From contig CAJNDS010000791.1 of the NCBI GenBank assembly GCA_905221605.1, positions 186,001-250,000 on the forward strand: a stretch of 64,000 bases of DNA, in the 5' to 3' direction. How positions within the stretch are numbered: position 1 is the first letter of the stretch; each line of letters opens with the position of its first letter. A program made the position numbers and the translations under genes. Of the stretch, positions 21,401-31,642 are shown one piece after another. A model generated the notes under the pieces. The model had not been told where the DNA came from and searched no databases. It worked only from the letters and a program-made list of their open reading frames with translations. The stretch comes from Symbiodinium natans (lineage: Eukaryota; Sar; Dinophyceae; Suessiales; Symbiodiniaceae).

Positions 21401-24400
21401 CTGGGTGCAAACTACATGGGCGACTTTGCTGTCGGCGCCATGCAAGCCATTGACTTTTCTGAGAAAGACCTGAAAAGGGTGTCCAGCATCAGTAGCTTCG
21501 TGGACAAAGCTGAGGCCTTCATAGTCGAACTTGAGGTCGATGCGGTTCCCGCACCAGACATCCAGCACTTCCAGGTGCAGATTGCAGAACAGCGCAAGAT
21601 GATCATTCAGTTGCGAGGGATGATTGAAAGTGTGCATGTTGCTTCTTCCGCAGAGCAGATTCTTGACGTGCACCTGAATTCCATCATGGAAGGCATCAGC
21701 CCACCTGTCCACTTTGCAGCACGTGTCAAAACAGACATGGCGGTGACCGCCTTGGAGCATTGGCTGGACCAGCTGCAGGACAAGAGCCCCCTGGGCCACG
21801 AGGAGGTCATCAAGCTCAAGATGCAAGAGCGCCGGCTTATTGTGGCCATTCGGGGTGCTTTGGAGCTAGATGTTGCGGAGAACTCGAGGCGCCTGAGTGC
21901 AATGATGCGCGAGAGGCTTTGGCTGGTCGAGGAGCTTGCAGAGGTAGACCGGAGGGCCGAAGAGTTTCGCCAGGAAATGCTACATGACGGTGCCTTGGAC
22001 GTGCAGTCGGCCGCCCAGGGCCACTTCCTGGTTGCGCGTGCTCAGCCGGATCGGTTCTTCCGGGCCAGCCTTGTCACGGACATACAGGAGTGCAGCACTA
22101 ACCCCCACTTCCCCCTATCCCCCCCACATGACCTACACTTCCATGCGTGTTCAACAATAAAGGTTGGTGCAGACTAGTGCAAACCTGGCAAAATCATGGA
22201 AAAGAAGCTTCTTTCTAAGTGCTGGACTGGTGTCAGTGCAGCCAGAGCACGGAGATCCTGATCAGATTTTGGTTCGGGGCGGTCGTGGGGCAGGGAGGGA
22301 TTCCGAGGCTATTCCTGTTGCTATCATCTTTCTTTCACTCTTTCTCTTACTCTTACTCTGACTCTGTCTCTGACTCTCACTCTTACTCTGACTCTGACTC
22401 TTACTCTTAGCCATACTCTTACTCTGACTCTGACTCTTACCCCTTACTCTTCCTCTTACTCTTACTCTTACTCTTTCTCTTACTCTTACTCTTACTCTTA
22501 CTCTTACTCACTCGTACGATTGCTGCTACTATACGATTACTTTTACGATTATGATTATTTCTATTCCTATTCCTATTCCTATTCCTATTCCTATTCCTAT
22601 TCCTATTCCGAGTTGTACTACTATTAACTATTGCTATTGCTATTGCTAGTACTATTACTGTTGCTATTGCTATTACTATGTTATTACTATGACTACTACT
22701 ATGACTGTTACCATTACTATTCTTCTTCTTCTTATTATTGTTATTGCTATTATTATTATTATTATAATTATTCCCCACCCTCGGTGTGGGGTTGCTAGAT
22801 TTTAAACTCAACTTTTCTCCTCGCCCGGAACTCTTCTCCTCGCCCGGAACTCTTCTCCTCGCCCGGTCTACTCCTCGCTCATTCCTGGAGTGCCCAACCC
22901 CAAATGTCCCTGGAGTGCCCAACTCTAGAGTGTCCCTGGAGTGCCCAACCCCAGAGTGTTCCTGGAATGCCCAACCCCAGTCTCCCTGGAGTGCCCAGAG
23001 TCTCCCTGGAGCCCAACCCCAGATTTTTCCGTCTCCCTCAATCGCTCAACCCAGCCCCAGAGTGTCCCTGAAGTGCCCAACCCTAGAGTATCTCTACCAA
23101 GAGAGGGTGGGGATGTTCGAAGTAAAATAATTAATACTATTACTATCACTATTATTATTACTATAACTATTACTATAACTATTACTATGTGTGAAGCCGG
23201 GCGTCCTTCGAGGCCCCTACGAGCCCGCGCCACGGCACGACCGCAGGGCAGCTACCTAACAGCAACTACCGAAGTCTACCATGCCAACAGCGCAAGAGAA
23301 ACACTCACATCTTGAGCCAAAATATGGCTGTGAATTACAAAAATCACACATGCAAAGTGAAAGCGTGGGGCTGCAGATGCAAATGCACTCATGTCAACTC
23401 ACATTCGCCCCTCAGCCAAGGCTCTGGTGAGTGACAACGCGCAAGGAGGGGAGGGCGCCGTTGCACGGCACGGGTCGTGCCCGCACATGCTGAGCATCAG
23501 GGTAAGGCGGCAAAGGCGAACGCCTGCACACTACCACGGCTCTCGCGCGAACGAACGACCCTCGACAAGCAACCCTCCTAAACCAGCCCTCCTAAACCAG
23601 GTGGGCGGTTTTCACCTTTTGGCAGAGGCGGGGTCGAGGCTCCGCTGCATCTGCAGTCAGAAAGTATGGTACAAACTACTCGGGCAAAGCTGCAGCTACT
23701 TCCCTACTAAGCTACACCTACTGCCGGCTCGGGAGTAGCCGCGCATGGGCCCATGCCGCAGGCTAAGCAACTTGCGTAGCCGCGACCTAAAGGTCCGCTG
23801 GCTCAAAGCGAGGGCTCCTTCGGCTGAAGGGCCACGGGGCTCAAGCCTGCGGTGGCTGCCCTATAGGTGTGGCAGCAAAGGGGCGGCGTGAAGCAAAACG
23901 CAGGCATCAGACCTGTTGCGGCGACCACGCCCGCAGACAAGAGCAAACGGCACGCTTCGGTGCCGCGGCATGCAAGCCCACGGGGCACAGTCTAGACTGT
24001 GGCACGCTGACCTCGGGCGAAGGTACACAGGCCGGGTGCATAGCTGCGCCGTGGCGCAAGGCCCGCAAGTGGCTGCAGCAAACGTAAGCGCACCCTAAAG
24101 AAAGAGAAGCCTCTGCCGATGCAGTGACTAAGCCACTTAGCGGGTGGCGCCGCCGCAGTATGGACTCACTGCAGCGTTTGACGTGGAGCGGACTCCGGCA
24201 CACATGTGCCGCGGCAGACCAGCCCGCTAGCAAGGTGCTCACCTGGCACTCTTGCTCTGCACTGCCACTACTACTACGACGACTACTACTATTATGACTA
24301 CTATTACTACTATTATTATTACTCCCACTACCGCTGCCACTACTAGTAGAAGTACAACTAGTTTTGTTTCCAGTACAATGTTTGAGGCTTGTTTTCAGCT

Positions 24401-25121
24401 CATGCAGGAACTGTTGTCGAAGCAGAACCTGGCCGTGGCGTATTTGTGCCTCGATGTGGCGGCCCCCGCCCTCGGGCTTCGCGGAGCGCGTGATTACCTA
24501 AGTCTGCAGTCCTTACAGGCTGGCCTGGAGCAGCGCATCGTCGATTGCCTCGAGACGAGAGCCAGCCAGCAAGCACACACAGCCCCTCACAGCTTCGACA
24601 TACCGCTACTGCACAATGCCACCTTCGAGCCTCTGGTGTCTGAAGGTTCACTTCGAGTGTGCATTCCACCCCCAAGCATTTCGGCAAATGGCAGCTTCTA
24701 TGTCGATGGCAGAGTAGAGAACGTCGCTGTGTACCTCCTGGGCATCAGGCAGAGACACACCGTGTCCATGTTTGTCGAGCGCAGTGGCCCAATTGTCATC
24801 GTCACCCCCGAAGGTGAGTTGGCATCATTCACCGTTGACCTGCGACAGTGGCTCTTCCAGTACGAAACAGGCATGTGCCGACCAATCACAAGTCCAGAGA
24901 AAAGCTGCCAGCAGAATGACTTCAGCAGGGTCTCCGCGTATGGCTGCTGGAAGGTGACGGTTCTGGAGTTCGACAGCTTGCCGTTGGAAGAGGTCACAGG
25001 CCTGCGCTTCGTCTTCGACATTTCAGCCAGAGTGAAGGTGAACGTGTCAAGCAAAGCTGCAATGGTCATGTTTCCTGATATGAATGAGCAACGGGCTATG
25101 CGAGCGGCGCAGTGCTTCTAA
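18454..25121 (+). CDS. Large secreted or membrane protein with EGF, Cys-rich and helical regions, 7 exons
   Basis: Model: 18454-18837, 18929-19102, 19185-19348, 19435-19888, 19963-20709, 20801-22089 and 24374-25121, about 1319 residues, with every phase matching. Introns read GC, GA, GT, GC, GT and GT at the donor and AG at the acceptor. Residues 1-25 are a signal peptide. A ubiquitin-like stretch spans about 52-115. Residues 264-304 are a calcium-binding EGF module (DTNEC ... CYNTIGSYDCDC). Residues 305-392 are Cys-rich with PPGF and CSPGYELINC, like GCC2/GCC3 or TNF-receptor-type repeats. Residues about 642-1080 are largely helical with heptad character and a Gly-rich hydrophobic segment at about 768-800 (LIGTIAGALKVVIGVGMMFF). 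The last exon has sequons NAT, NGS and NVS and lacks a terminal membrane helix. Function is unknown; an extracellular role is inferred. Confidence 0.8.
22324..22520. repeat. CTCTTA/CTCTGA hexamer microsatellite
   Basis: About 200 bases of CTCTTA and CTCTGA units in alternating blocks, which also give Ser-Tyr/Ser-Asp frames without meaning. Confidence 0.9.
22556..22610. repeat. (CTATTC)n hexamer array
   Basis: About nine near-perfect CTATTC units, followed by TATTGC and ATT-rich tracts up to about 22770. Confidence 0.9.
22817..23095. repeat. GC-rich minisatellite, two unit types
   Basis: First, three copies of a CTCGCCCGGAACTCTTCTC-like unit (22817-22870). Then a diverged unit of about 27 bases around CTGGAGTGCCCAACCCCAG, repeated roughly eight times with truncations. 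Confidence 0.85.
23311..23330 (-). other. Probable relic of the dinoflagellate spliced leader
   Basis: The minus strand reads AGCCATATTTTGGCTCAAG. Its last 13 bases, ATTTTGGCTCAAG, equal the 3' end of the trans-spliced leader found on dinoflagellate mRNAs, and AGCCAT precedes them with two extra bases. Such relics mark cDNA reinserted into the genome. No reading frame follows it on the minus strand, so the host copy is decayed or the match is fortuitous. Confidence 0.5.
23743..24211. repeat. Cluster of short perfect palindromes
   Basis: GCATGGGCCCATGC at 23743-23756, a CGGCAC/GTGCCG hairpin at 23948-23965, CACAGTCTAGACTGTG at 23986-24001 and CGGCACACATGTGCCG at 24196-24211. All lie within 470 GC-rich bases that lack the telomere-like words seen elsewhere. 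Confidence 0.85.
24258..24350. repeat. ACT/ATT trinucleotide tract
   Basis: Mixed ACT, ATT and GAC triplets just before the last exon of the EGF-containing gene. The Thr-rich open frame it creates is intronic. Confidence 0.9.
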
Positions 25122-25289
25122 GTGTTGTACTGCTTCCAGGCAGCTAGATGGTTAGCTCAGCTGAAGGTTGAGCTCCGCTGCCTGGGCTTCGCTGACATGC
25201 ACTTCCTCATGTGGGGGGCTGGTCAAAATTATGAGCCCTTCTTGATACCGTAGGCATCCCTAAACCATGACAAAAATAGGGACCCCCCC

Positions 25290-25341
25290 TGCTTAAATGC
25301 TTAAAGGGCCCGCACGTTTGGCCAGGCCCCCCATTTAAGCA
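25290..25341. repeat. Inverted repeat downstream of the EGF-containing gene
   Basis: TGCTTAAATG and its exact reverse complement CATTTAAGCA enclose 32 bases, about 170 bases after the stop at 25121. It could fold in the 3' untranslated region or mark the gene end. Confidence 0.6.
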
Positions 25342-26219
25342 CTCTTTTTCAAGACTTGTCCGACAACTCAGCAAAGCGAATTGTAGCGCTCTCGGCGGCC
25401 CTTATGACAGGACGGCCATGCAGAGAAACAGCTGTGCAATGTTGTGCGTTTGGTGCAACATGCATTGGGATTTGGGACTGCAAGTGCATTCAGCCAACTG
25501 CTACGCGTGTTGGCAGGCTTGCTGTGATGAACTGTGATGACCAGGCAGCAACAACAGTTGACATCAATAGCCATAGAGTTCGGTCAAGAAAAAAGGTATT
25601 TCCCTCGATTTCTTTGAACTGAGTGTCGCGGGCTCTTGAACCAAGCTCTTTCAAGCTGAGTGCGATCAAGCTTCGTACAATTAAGGCACGGTCTACGAAT
25701 CACTACAACATTGCTTCCATGTTAGACATGTCGGAGGGTGGCATGGCACGGAGTGCCGCTTTAGACGCGCTGTCTTCTCGCATGACTGTTAGCGAGACAC
25801 AGACGCCCAAGAACAGCTAGGCTTCGATAGACGGCTCTGTCGCCTGGACCGATCTTGAGTAGATCGTGGTTTTCATTCTTTGCAGATTTGGGGACTAAGG
25901 ATTAAGGGTGTTGGGCTGACGGGCTGTGTACATTGCACGAGTTTGCGGGCTAGCGCCCCAGCTCTCCACCTGGTCGCGTTTGTGTATTCGATTTGCAGCA
26001 TGGTTGGTGTTGCACTTGAAGGGCTTTGGTGTTTCAGATTCAGGATCATGGGTGCTACCGACCACCTCCGAGGTTGCCTTTGGTCAGCATCTACTTCTCG
26101 ATGAACCCCGCGGCTATGCAAAACATTGTTTGGGGATCGCTTGATGGACGTGTGCGATGGTAAGGTGTTCATCTAATATCGAAACTTGAGATGAGCTCGT
26201 TTGCTGGGTTCATCCCGAG
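25342..26219. other. Stretch without a supported gene
   Basis: Several open frames of 60-100 codons exist, but none has splice-bounded or domain-like character. Telomere-like words resume near 25900. Confidence 0.5.
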
Positions 26220-26536
26220 CCTTCTGAGCAGCTGGTGCAGCTGGTGCATGCGCATTTCTGCCTATCTGAAGATGAATGATTCCGGGGCGAAGGGCTACAT
26301 GATCCTGTCGGCGGATGTCGAGAATTCGACCAGCGTCAGATCATGACCAGTGGCTGCAAGAGCTCCCAGCTTTGAACCATGTGTGGCACTGTCGCAGTGA
26401 GCCAGAAGGAAGAGAGTTAGGGCAAACTGTTCACTGTGGAGGAGGATGGGACGGAGATCCCGCACCTCGCTGCGCAGTTGGGCAATGTTTCCAACGGGGC
26501 CGGCTGCGTACGCTTCCGCTTGAGCGAAGACAAGAA
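26220..26536 (+). CDS. Two candidate exons, product unknown
   Basis: 26220 to about 26268 reads PSEQLVQLVHAHFCLSE. 26421-26536 is bounded by GAGTTAG and a GT donor and reads 38 codons starting GKLFTVEEDGTEIPHLAAQL and ending CVRFRLSEDK. The second is among the longest and most convincing small exons. Neither matches a family I can name; in relatives of the tract a further exon could lie at 26289-26340 (GYMILSADVENSTSV). Confidence 0.5.
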
Positions 26537-28458
26537 GTCCCCCCCTGCGTGGCATATGTGATATGTGTGCATACCTACCACATTGCTGGGTTTCCCTTTA
26601 TTTATTCGGAATCCCATGTCCCCTGTTGTCGATTAGCTTCGGGCTCAGGGCTTTGTCGCGTTTGCCAGGCACGACCTTGGCGCCTCCTTCGCGCATTCCT
26701 TGCAGGGCCTGCTGGGCGTTGGCGCAGTGAGCTGGGGGCCCTGGTGAGGGTTTAAGGGCGTTCAGGCTTCAGGGTTTAAGGTTTGCTGACCTGCCTGCAT
26801 GCAAATTTATAAGTAGCTCGCTTTAGCCAATGCTAAGTACTGATGTCCATTCCTGCTACTGTGCACACAGGAGTGTTAACACCCTAAGCCCCGTGAGCCT
26901 GCATGGGGGCCTGCGATCCCGCTGTGACGTGCCCTGAGCTATGCATCAGCCCTGTTGCAAACGATCTTGGAATACTCATCATGCCGGGTTTCTGAAAGCT
27001 TTCCGGAAAATCCAGCCCCAAATCCCAAGAAGCTGCAGCCTTTCCTGATAAGTTGCCATGCAGTCGCTAGGCGCAGGGGATCTGAGCCATCCACTCGTGA
27101 GGCCGGGAGGTTGTGGTTTTGGGGTACCGAGTGGGTTGAGGATTCATAGGGTGGACTTGATGGAGCTGAGTCATGAAGGTTGGAAATCAAGCGCCCTGAC
27201 CCAGGCTCGCTTACTTCCTGGATGGGGGTATCCCGGGCCGTCTCCATCTGCTCCTGGAGGCTGGGGCACAGGGATTCCGGGTTTCGGAGGGACCCAGGGC
27301 GAACAAGTCTTGCAGATCTTGCTACGGACTCGGAATGTATGAGGTATAGGGGTGTCGGACATGTGCGAACAAGGGCGGCATGCTAAGCGCTGGGACTTGA
27401 TTCATTGATTCTTCACCCTGTTACATAGGCCCCCCCCCCAGACCCAGTTGAATTTCGTGGCCCCCTATTGTAACTTTAAAGTCTTCGCGATTTGGGGGTT
27501 GAATGAGTTACTTTAGTTTCAATAAGGTAGCGAAGAGTTAAACTCCAGGTGAGCCAAGGATAGTAGCGGCCTGTGTCATGGCCCGCGCACCCCGAACTGC
27601 AAATGTGCTCGCAAGGCCTTGGACAGAAAGCGCACTGGGCTGCTCTCGACAGAGGCTTCGCAACTCGCAGCTGTTAGAACCCCGGGTTTCGGGCACTGCT
27701 CTGATGTTGGGCCCCGTTCCTGAGAAGCCTGTACCACGCATCCTCCTAAGCTGAAATTCCGTAGGTCTTGCGGGCCCTGCGCCCTACAAACCTTATGAAG
27801 CGAGAACGGGGTTCAAGCAGGTTCGCGGTCACTGCTTGAGCTTTTGTGGTCAGGGTTGCAGGTGCAAGGTCGAGGATTCAGGTGTGGAGGGCTGTGGTTC
27901 CCGGGCCTTGCTTCAGAGCCTTTGGAGGGATGTACGGCTTGGTTTCGGATTTTGGGGGTTCTTTTCGTTGACTCTTGACGAGGATTTCTGCCTCGGCATC
28001 GAGCTGATGGCCCGGCCCTTGGCCGCTCAGAGAACTGGATGCCCCGCAGTCTCCGAAGCTCTAGGGTTCAGGGTTTCAGGGCTTTTGGGGTTTTAGGGTT
28101 TTGACCATCCTGGCAACTCCTCCATTTGGAAGTCCTTGTGCGGGTTGGGCCCGGAGAGGCCAGTGGAGGAACCCCAGGCCCCAAGCGCTAGCCCGCAGCC
28201 AGAGGATGGACTGTGCACCTGGGAGTTGGAGAACCATCGAGGGAGGTTAGTGTTTAGGGGATTCCGGGTTAGAGTTCAGCGTTTGTGGCTTGTGGTGTTC
28301 TTTCTCCCAAGCAACTGACGGCTCCTGGCTTCAGGGCTTCGCATGTCTAAGAACTCATAACTGTCATAACTACTCATGAGGAATTTCAAGCAAAGTTGTT
28401 GTGGCAGAGGTCCTTAGGTGCATTCAGGGATATTCAGGGTAGTTCAGGGACTGCCCAG

Positions 28459-28533
28459 GGCTTTGCCGCGCCTGACTACGGCGAGATTTGGGCGATGCTG
28501 GATGAAGAGGGCCGATCCATGCTGCGTTCTGCT
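28459..28533 (+). CDS. Candidate exon, product unknown
   Basis: Bounded by GCCCAG and a GT donor. It is 25 codons in phase 0, reading GFAAPDYGEIWAMLDEEGRS and then MLRSA. Strong protein-like composition, no family recognised. Confidence 0.5.
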
Positions 28534-29011
28534 GTCGTTGGGGTGTGCTGTCTACGTAGTGCCCCTTTTGGTGTACATACTTACAAGAATGCATGTTTCA
28601 GACAGTCTTCTACACTGTAGCTGCAGAAAGCGGGCTTGAACAGTATGAGAGTACTTCTGGTTCAGGGTTCCCAGGATCTTGAGCCTGCAATGGAGTTTGT
28701 TTTCGGTGAGATGGGGTGGTTTGCCCGCGCCGCATCGGGAAGCATCGTGCAAACCTCGTTTGGACTGCGCAGGCGCGTACTTTCGGGGCTGTCTGCACTC
28801 CGTAACTCGCGCCAATGCACGCGGCAAATTCCTGAATTCGATGTTGAACATGTGGACGTTTTGTTGCGTCGAAGCTGCTCTTCCCCTTATATAGAACGGT
28901 GGCATTCCAACGTTTTTTTCTGCAAAAACTGTCAGTGCAAAAACGCTTCTTGTTCTTTTCTCGCCCACTCAGCCCTGCTGGAAGACCCACTTCTTTTAAG
29001 CTGTGCACAGA

Positions 29012-29700
29012 ATGAATGCTTCAAGGCCCTGAATCTTGCCCCAACCCCCACGCTTATGTTTTGAAGCCGTGCAAAGCGTGCTTCACAGCCTATGAATCTT
29101 CCTGCAACCCGTCGTGTGAGCATCGCGTTTGCAAATGGGGGGGGGGCTGCGCCCCCCCCCCCCAACCCCCCCCCCCCCGCCTTTTTTAGGCGTGCAAAGA
29201 GTGCTTCTAAACCTAAGAAGCTTGTTGAAACGCATCATGTCAGCATTGTGTTTGAAATGGGGGGGGGCTGCCCCCCCCCCCGCTTTTTGCGGCGTGCACA
29301 GAGTGCTTCTAAAACTAAGAAACTTGTTGGCACCCATCATGTGTTTGAAAGGGGGGGGGGGGGGCTGCGCCCCCCCCCCCAACCCCCCGCTTCCTTTAAG
29401 CCGTGCAAAGACTGCTTCAAGGCCCTGAATCTTGCCCCAACCCCTCACTTCTGTTTTGAAGCCGTGCAAAGCGTGCTTCACAGCCTACGAATCTTGCTGA
29501 AACCCGTCGTGTGAGCATCGTGTTTGCAAATGGGGGGGGGGTGCGTCCCCCCCAACCCCGCCGCTTTTTTTAGGCGTGCAAAGAGTGCTTCTAAACCTAC
29601 GAAACTTGTTGAAACCAATCATGTGAGCACTGTGTTTCAGATGGGGGGGCTGCGCCCCCCCCCCCCCCCCCCAACCCCCCCGGTTCTTTTTTAGCCGCGC
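29012..29700. repeat. Higher-order satellite with paired poly-G and poly-C runs
   Basis: A unit of about 115 bases (GCAAAGAGTGCTTCTAAACC, then TTGTTGAAAC, CATCATGT, poly-G, CTGCGC, poly-C) recurs five times. A larger period of about 396 bases brings back CTTCAAGGCCCTGAATCTTG at about 29019 and 29415. Each G run faces a C run across CTGCGC or less, so each unit can form a G:C hairpin. The minus strand is open with RSTLCTPKK repeats, probably by chance. Confidence 0.85.
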
Positions 29701-30203
29701 TGGACTTCCGAAACCCAAATTCCGAACCTGCGTCCTATGACGAAAATTGCCTGTGGGCAAACCTACCCTCCTGCGCGTTTGTTTACTTGGGTGCCAAAAA
29801 GGGGTCCTTCTTATCATTGAATTCGTTGAAGCTTAAAACGTTGGGGTGGCCTGATTGAGAGCTTGCCCTCGTCGGGCTCTGCTTGGGCTTTGGGGCGGGA
29901 GGCCACAAGCCAGCTGGCACTTTTGCCGGGTGTCTGCTCAATTCCCTTAAGCCCCGAAAATGCCGTCAACGCCAGGCAACGGCGAGCTCCCTCTCGGGAG
30001 CGTTGAGGCCGGATGCAAGTTGAAGTCACGAGCTTCCTTCTTAAGTTTATTCGGCTTGGCATCGTATCGAAGGGTTGTTCAGTCGGGAGCACATCTGCCA
30101 TCTCATTGGGGGTGGAAATGGCATCCACTCAAGCCATCTTCGGACATGCTTCCCGCCTGCGATGCGCCTTTTCGGTCCTGAGGCAGCCCGAGGCCACTGT
30201 CAG

Positions 30204-30247
30204 TCCTCATACGTCGGAACCCTTTCTGGCACGGGTGTGGATTGCTG
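30204..30247 (+). CDS. Candidate exon, product unknown
   Basis: Bounded by CTGTCAG and a GC donor. It reads SSYVGTLSGTGVDC plus two bases. Small, but with a good composition and both splice sites. Confidence 0.4.
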
Positions 30248-31642
30248 GCGGTTCAAAGGCTTGCGGGCTCATGGGAAGTACTGGTACTTAAGGGGGTTTA
30301 CGAAAATAGGGGACCCCTACATGGACCCAAGTAGTAGGATTCCCTTTTAGTAAGGACACAATAAGGTACCCCCAATTTTGGAAACCACCATATCTGCTTC
30401 TGCTTCTTCAATAACAACTTGGTCAGGACCCCACTCCCCAAGCCGCTCGAAGCAGGAGCGACTTCTCCTCCTGCTTGCTGAGGAGTAGAGTAGGACAGAG
30501 TAGGCGTGAGCGCCAGATGTGCGACCATGACGGTTTGGGGACTTGCGCTTGGCGCTTGCTTGCTATGCCAATGCTTGAAATAGGGGAATAGGGGGTTTGG
30601 TTGACAGTGTTTGGGACAGATCTGTGTTTGCTGTGACTGTACCTTCTCCCCGCAGGGAGCCGTGAAGACACGACCGCATTTAAGTAGCTTGCCAGTGAAT
30701 ACCATGCAACGAAGCCGACGGGTTCGAGGCTTCTGTAGCACAAGGATGTTGCTCAAAATCGCCAAACCCAAACCTTAAACATCCTTAAACCCTGAATCCT
30801 TAACCAAGCCATAGTCCTAAGGCCCTTCCAGGAGGTGATTCCCCAAAGCCACAAACCACAAAAAGGCACTCAACCCCGAAGGAGCGTTTTTTTCCTGACG
30901 ACACTGATGTATTGCTACTGCTACTGCGCCCTCATCCAGGACTCAAAGCCCATCAAACGCATCAAACCCATTAAGCCAATGAAACTCATCAAGCCCATCA
31001 TATGCCCATGAATTAAACCCCCTAAGCCTCAACCCTTGAAAGCCTCGGCTTCTTGAATTCCAAGATCCGGGCTTCTCTGTAGTGCTGCCCTAAGGGCACC
31101 TCTGCAGTTTTTGGCCGCAACACGCGGCCACGCAACGGGCGAAAAGTTTTGTTGCATTTAGGGTCTGACGGTTTGATCGGGGAATCTGCCCACACACGTC
31201 GCAACTATCAGCTGCCTGAGCCATGTGCCGTAGAAAGCAAAAGGTATCGGCCTGAACCCCAAAAGGGCCCCTTTGAGTTGACATGAAATGCTGTGGATGC
31301 GATGAATTGGGACGGTATGGTGATCTCCGCATGCTCCCTATGTCATGAACAGTGCTGGACATGCGGTACAGACCGATAGTTTTGGCTTGCATGGGTGTAG
31401 ATGACGCACTGTTTGTGGAGTAAATGGATGGTTGCTAGTTACGTGTCAAATGTACTTTGCTCCATGTGTTTGTAGAGTACCATGCACTAGGCATGTGCGC
31501 GTGTGGAATGTCCGCTGTATTCCTCACCCCTTTCCGCTTGTCTGCCCCCTGAGCACGGGCAATGGCGTTCAAAATCCTCACCAAGTTGCAGGGTCCTCCT
31601 GAAAAAACATGACAAGTCTGATGCTTCCAAGTGAAATGTGAG

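Larger units (their letters stand above)
22090..24373 (+). other. 2.3 kb intron filled with simple repeats and palindromes
   Basis: Starts with GTGCAG after the codon pair for Gln-Asp and ends at TTTCCAG. It is about 25 times longer than the other introns of its gene (74-91 bases). It holds several microsatellites, a minisatellite, a GC-rich palindrome cluster and a probable spliced-leader relic. Confidence 0.7.

Noticed and set aside
22324-23095. CRISPR-like repeat-spacer array
   Set aside because: Units are contiguous micro- and minisatellites without unique spacers, in a eukaryotic intron.
29083-29481. Minus-strand protein with RSTLCTPKK repeats
   Set aside because: The frame follows from the satellite unit and depends on homopolymer lengths; there is no splice or start evidence.
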